A stretch of 10,334 nt of DNA, from contig JBDNBY010000125.1 in NCBI GenBank assembly GCA_039767595.1, forward strand, positions 1 to 10,334, in the 5' to 3' direction. The notes under the pieces were generated by a model, which was not told where the DNA came from, ran no database searches, and saw nothing but the letters and a program-made list of their open reading frames with translations. The DNA is from JBDNBY01 sp039767595. Lineage in GTDB: Bacteria > Pseudomonadota > Alphaproteobacteria > Rhodobacterales > Rhodobacteraceae. How positions within the stretch are numbered: position 1 is the first letter of the stretch; every line of letters starts with the position of its first letter. The translations under genes and the position numbers were made by a program. Shown piece by piece: positions 7,126 through 10,334 of this stretch.

Positions 7126-8418
7126 TGAAAACGATCTCGCGCTTTTCGACCCGCAAACACATGACCATTGGCCTAATGGCTTTGGGCGTCCTCGTCTTTG
7201 GATTTGGTGGATGGGCTAGCTTCACGAAAATATCAGGGGCAATCATCGCCTCCGGACGAATTGAAGTCGATCAAAATCGCCAAATCGTTCAGCACCCCGA
7301 TGGCGGTGTGGTCCAAGACATCCTCATTGACGAAGGTGATTTTGTCACATTGAATCAAACTTGACCCAACCCAGCTCAACGCCGAACTGGCCATTATCGA
7401 AGGCCAGCTGTTCGAAATGATGGCCCGCCGTGGGCGGCTCATGGCCGAGCAGAACAATCGCGACATGATAGAGTTTGACCCACTGCTGGTGGCCCGCGCA
7501 CAAGACAACGCCAATGTACGCGAATTGGTCGAAGGGCAACAGCGCCTCTTTCATGCACGCCGCGTTTCTGTGTCCAATGAAATTGACCAACTCAGCAAGC
7601 GCCGCTCGCAAACCATCGATCAAATCGATGGGATCGAAGCGCAAAAAATTGCCCTATCCACTCAGCTTTCGCTGATCGAGCAAGAGTTGACCGATCAAAC
7701 CACACTCCTGTCTACGGGGCTTGCACAGGCCGCGCGCGTTCTCGGACTACAGCGCGAACAGGTGCGATTGATGGGACAAATGGGCGAGTTAACGGCGCAA
7801 AAGGCCCAATCCGAGGGCCGCGCCACCGAGATTGATTTAGAGATCATCAAACTCGCCTCGCAGCGCCGCGAAGAAGCAATCACGCAACTGCGCGATCAAC
7901 AGTACCGCGAGCTTGAACTGATGGAGCAACGCTTGGCCATTTTAGATCGACTTGATCGCCTAGAGGTCAAAGCACCGGCAAATGGTATTGTCTATGGCCT
8001 AACGATCTTTGCCCAGCGCTCGGTGGTGCGGCCGGCTGATCCGCTGCACTATATCATTCCACAAGACCGCCCACTGGTGATCGCCTCGCAAATCCTGCCG
8101 ACCGATATCGACAAAGTGTATATCGGACAAAATGTCACTTTGCGCCTATCCGCGCTTGATCAAAAAACGACCCCCGAGCTTGTCGGCCAAGTTAGCCTCG
8201 TCTCGGCAGATGCCTTTGACGATCAGCAATCCGGCGTCTCCTATTACCGCGCTGAAATCAGGCTTGATGCGGGTGAGCTGGCAAAATTGCCGCCCAACAC
8301 CACTCTTGTCCCCGGCATGCCGGTCGATTCGTATATTCGGACGCAAGATCGCACACCTTTGTCGTATTTAGTGAAACCATTGACCGATTATTTCGCCAAG
8401 GCTATGCGTGAAGGTTAA
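7125..8418 (+). pseudogene. HlyD-family type I secretion adaptor, frameshifted
   Basis: The periplasmic adaptor partner of the preceding ABC transporter. The first frame gives 79 residues: a short cytoplasmic start, a membrane anchor at about 14-33, the first barrel strand region (SGAIIASGRIEVDQ) and the first half of the lipoyl-like domain (VQHPDGGVVQDILIDEGDFV), then TGA at 7362-7364. The rest continues one frame over from 7354: IKLDPTQLNAELAIIEGQL, a long coiled-coil hairpin rich in Gln, Glu, Leu and Arg, the second lipoyl half (VKAPANGIVYGL) and the C-terminal barrel, ending at 8416-8418. Both halves look well preserved, suggesting a recent break. An internal ATG at 7417 could start the second frame, but that product would lack the anchor and half the lipoyl domain. 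A sequencing or assembly error is the main alternative. Confidence 0.88.
7351..7364 (+). other. Frameshift site in the HlyD gene
   Basis: Upstream reading (frame of 7125) must be left before the TGA at 7362-7364, and downstream reading can only begin after the TGA at 7351-7353 in the other frame. The switch is therefore confined to these 14 bases. The segment ATCAAAC at 7354-7360 reads as part of N-Q-T in the first frame and as I-K-L in the second. Family logic expects both, one after the other (roughly NQT-x-IKLD). Losing 11 bases between two ATCAAAC copies would give exactly this sequence and this frame change. Confidence 0.7.
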
Positions 8419-8438
8419 GCAACCACAGGAATATCATC

Positions 8439-8903
8439 ATGACCAACTCTATCGAAACGCGCCTGGCTGACATGGGCGTCACTCTTCCAGATGCGCCGGC
8501 ACCTGCGGCCAACTATGTGCCATTCGTGCGCTCGGGCAATATTTTGTATGTCTCTGGTCAGATCTCATCGAATGAAGACGGCTTAATCACGGGCAAGCTG
8601 GGCGCCGATCTAAGCACAGAACAAGGGGCCGAAGCGGCGCGCCGCTGCGCCCTGAGCCTGCTCGCGCAGGTCAAGGCCGCCTGCGACGGCGATCTCGGTC
8701 GCCTCAAGCGCGTGATCAAGCTCACGGGCTTTGTCAACTCGACCGCCGAGTATATCGAACAACCCAAAGTGATCAACGGCGCCTCGGATTTTATGGGTGA
8801 CGTGCTCGGCCCCATCGGTCAACACGCCCGTGTCGCCGTGTCGGCCCCCTCTTTGCCACTGGGCGTTGCCGTCGAAATCGACGGGACATTCGAAATCGAA
8901 TAA
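8439..8903 (+). CDS. RidA family protein (YjgF/YER057c/UK114)
   Basis: A 154-residue protein of the RidA superfamily, from the longer branch that carries about 25 extra N-terminal residues compared with classical RidA (about 128). Classical RidA hydrolyses reactive enamine/imine intermediates made by PLP enzymes; members of this branch are less well defined, so I do not assign that reaction. The fold's stretches are visible: ILYVSGQIS (35-43), the LSLLAQVKAAC helix (72-82), VIKLTGFVNST (92-102) and the closing VAVSAPSLPLGVAVEID (132-148). R131 and E146 match the conserved Arg and Glu of the active-site cleft. AGGA lies about 8 bases before the ATG. It begins only 20 bases after the adaptor stop and its TAA overlaps the next gene's ATG. 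Confidence 0.92.
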   Translation: MTNSIETRLADMGVTLPDAPAPAANYVPFVRSGNILYVSGQISSNEDGLITGKLGADLSTEQGAEAARRCALSLLAQVKAACDGDLGRLKRVIKLTGFVNSTAEYIEQPKVINGASDFMGDVLGPIGQHARVAVSAPSLPLGVAVEIDGTFEIE

Positions 8904-9652
8904 TGCCTGCGCTGGGATCAGAGTTTTTGCAGCGCCCCCTTGCGCATCGGGCGCTGCATGATCGCACTGAGGGGAGGATTGAAAATAGCCTCTTGGCAAT
9001 CGAGGCCGCCTGCCAACACGGCTATGGCATCGAAATCGATGTACAGCTGAGCCAAGACAACACCGCCATGGTCTTTCACGACGATCAATTGGATCGACTG
9101 ACGCCTGCCGCGGGGTTGGTCACTGCGTGGACATCCGATCAACTGACGTCAACCCCGTTGACGGACAGCACCGATACCATTCCAACACTCGATGCGGTAT
9201 TATCCTGTGTCGCCGGGCGTGTTCCGCTGGTGATCGAACTCAAGGATCAGCACGCCACCGCGCGCAATACTGCGCTCGCGCAGGCCGTTGCGAACACTCT
9301 CGCAGCTTACCAAGGGCCAGTTGCCCTCATGTCCTTCTCTCCAGTGATTATGCATGCACTGGCGCCGATATGTCCAAATCTGCCGCGCGGTCTTGTGAGT
9401 TATGATTACACTGCGGATGCGGCGTGCACTTTGCCAAAGGCGTTGCAAGACCACCTGACGCAGATGCGCGATTATGATGCCGTCGGGGCATCCTTCATCT
9501 CGTATCGATGGCAGGACCTCCCCCATCCCGCCGTGGCCCAGATCAAGGCCAAAGGCGGCGCCATTTTATGTTGGACAACCAAAAGCCCCGCAGATGATAC
9601 CATCGCCCGACAGATCGCAGATAATGTCACCTTTGAAGGTTACTTACCGTGA
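8903..9652 (+). CDS. Glycerophosphodiester phosphodiesterase family protein
   Basis: A 249-residue GDPD-family TIM-barrel enzyme, expected to split glycerophosphodiesters into glycerol-3-phosphate and an alcohol. Metal- and phosphate-binding residues of the family are present: H15-R16 (reading HRA where many members have HRG), E27-N28, E44 and D46 in IEIDVQLSQD, H59-D60 in FHDD, and E112-K114 in IELK. Later barrel strands appear as LMSFSP (142-147) and LCWTT (222-226), and the C-terminus is DNVTFEGYLP. There is no signal peptide, so a cytoplasmic UgpQ-like role is likely. The ATG overlaps the stop of the RidA gene by one base (TAATG), implying translational coupling. The family is clear; the natural substrate is not. 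Confidence 0.92.
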   Translation: MPALGSEFLQRPLAHRALHDRTEGRIENSLLAIEAACQHGYGIEIDVQLSQDNTAMVFHDDQLDRLTPAAGLVTAWTSDQLTSTPLTDSTDTIPTLDAVLSCVAGRVPLVIELKDQHATARNTALAQAVANTLAAYQGPVALMSFSPVIMHALAPICPNLPRGLVSYDYTADAACTLPKALQDHLTQMRDYDAVGASFISYRWQDLPHPAVAQIKAKGGAILCWTTKSPADDTIARQIADNVTFEGYLP

Positions 9653-9670
9653 TAAGACGCCCGCGCGCCC

Positions 9671-9710
9671 TTGACATCAGGCCAACTGATCACAGCTGTG
9701 ACAGAAAGGA
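9671..9710 (+). promoter_or_regulatory. Possible promoter/operator before the PF04339 gene
   Basis: This 70-base gap contains a perfect TTGACA (9671-9676), but the matching -10 position about 17 bases on (near 9694-9699, AGCTGT) is poor. Overlapping it are two small inverted repeats: ATCAG-GCCAA-CTGAT (9676-9690) and the perfect 12-base palindrome TCACAGCTGTGA (9690-9701). The ribosome site AAGGA (9706-9710) lies about 12 bases before the ATG at 9723, a long spacing. The arrangement suggests a regulated internal promoter, but this is a weak inference from short motifs. Confidence 0.28.
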
Positions 9711-9722
9711 AAAGAGCAGCCG

Positions 9723-10334
9723 ATGACCGCGCTATCCGTCGAATTTCACAACACGATCGATCAAATCGGGCAAGAAACTTGGGACAGCTGCGCCGCACCC
9801 GAGGCGGCAGATGGATCGCGGCCATTCGACCCCTTTACCACCTATCGATTTTTGCACGCCCTCGAGATCAGCCACTCCGTGGGCCAAGACACCGGTTGGT
9901 TGCCCTATTACATGCAGATCCGCGCCGATGATACGGTGATTGGCGTCGCCCCACTCTATTTAAAACTCCACTCACAGGGCGAATATATCTTTGATCATTC
10001 TTGGGCCCATGCGTTGGAACGGGCCGGCGGGCAGTATTACCCCAAGTTTCAAATCGCCGTGCCCTTTACCCCCGCCACCGGCCGCCGCATCCTTGCGCGT
10101 GCCGGATATGAAGAGGCCTGCATGAACGCCGCGCAGCAAGGCGTGCACAATATCAGTCAAAAAATCGGCGCGTCCTCCTTGCATATCACCTTTTGCACCC
10201 AAGACGAACACAGCCTTGGCGCCTCTCACGGGTTGCTGCCACGGGTCACGCAGCAATTTCATTGGGAAAACCAAGGCTATAGCACGTTCGACGATTTTCT
10301 CGCCGAGTTGGCCTCGCGAAAACGTAAGAACATC
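9723..10334 (+). CDS. PF04339 FemAB/GNAT-like protein (5' part, runs off window)
   Basis: An open frame of 204 codons from the ATG at 9723 to the window edge with no stop. I translated it by eye. It matches my knowledge of the COG3146/PF04339 family, often labelled GNAT N-acetyltransferase or peptidogalycan biosynthesis protein. Visible stretches are PFDPFTTYRFLHALE (near 34-48), GVAPLYLKLHSQGEYIFDHSWAHA (near 74-97), YYPKFQIAVPFTPATGRRIL (near 105-124), and at the end FHWENQGYSTFDDFLAELASRKRKNI. The full protein should be roughly 380-400 residues, so about half is missing. Its biochemical role is not established; similarity to FemAB-type aminoacyl transferases suggests transfer to an envelope or peptide acceptor. 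It follows the phosphodiesterase gene in the same direction after 70 bases. Confidence 0.87.
   Translation, partial: MTALSVEFHNTIDQIGQETWDSCAAPEAADGSRPFDPFTTYRFLHALEISHSVGQDTGWLPYYMQIRADDTVIGVAPLYLKLHSQGEYIFDHSWAHALERAGGQYYPKFQIAVPFTPATGRRILARAGYEEACMNAAQQGVHNISQKIGASSLHITFCTQDEHSLGASHGLLPRVTQQFHWENQGYSTFDDFLAELASRKRKNI

Noticed and set aside
7417..8418. The second part of the adaptor as a separate, functional gene starting at the internal ATG
   Set aside because: Recognisable family sequence continues upstream of this ATG to 7354, and the product would lack the membrane anchor and half the lipoyl domain. No convincing ribosome site was seen.
1..10334. A novel defence, mobile or CRISPR-type system
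   Set aside because: No integrase, transposase, nuclease, toxin-antitoxin pair, spaced repeats or composition shift was seen. Every long frame belongs to a known envelope, transport or metabolic family.

Overview
The window reads as chromosomal DNA of a marine-type alphaproteobacterium, most likely Rhodobacterales/Roseobacter-like. The basis is moderately high GC, the style of the Amt, MlaA/MlaC and PrtD-type ABC proteins, and the RidA - glycerophosphodiesterase - PF04339 gene order. This is judged from protein resemblance only; no search was run. The window is mostly ordinary envelope and transport genes, and I found no defence island, phage, transposon, CRISPR array, tRNA or rRNA.

Layout: (1) Positions 1-156 hold the possible last 17 codons of a plus-strand gene and a strong hairpin. 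(2) 157-1482 (minus) is an ammonium transporter with a leader peptide; no PII (glnK) gene lies next to it. (3) 1483-1705 is a divergent, AT-rich intergenic region with a 26-base near-perfect palindrome. (4) 1706-3841 (plus) is a bifunctional class A penicillin-binding protein with all core motifs. (5) A small hairpin separates it from the convergent mlaC and mlaA genes (3896-5249, minus), two parts of the Mla outer-membrane lipid-asymmetry system that overlap by up to 29 bases. (6) After a short divergent promoter region comes a plus-strand run: a PrtD/HlyB-type type I secretion ABC transporter (5380-7125), its HlyD-type adaptor (7125-8418), a RidA-family protein (8439-8903), a glycerophosphodiester phosphodiesterase (8903-9652) and the first 204 codons of a PF04339 FemAB/GNAT-like protein (9723 to the window end).

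The main anomaly is that the HlyD adaptor is broken. A frameshift confined to 7351-7364 splits it into a 79-residue N-terminal part and an otherwise intact remainder. The junction is best explained by an 11-base deletion between two copies of ATCAAAC, so the secretion apparatus encoded here is probably non-functional in this genome, or the break is an assembly error. The genes on both sides are intact.

The genes of the plus-strand run are tightly packed: two TAATG stop/start overlaps and a 20-base gap. They could therefore share a transcript from the 5250-5379 region, with a possible additional promoter just before the last gene. Penicillin-binding protein, Mla proteins and the FemAB-like protein all concern the envelope, while Amt concerns nitrogen uptake. 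The clustering does not by itself prove a common function.
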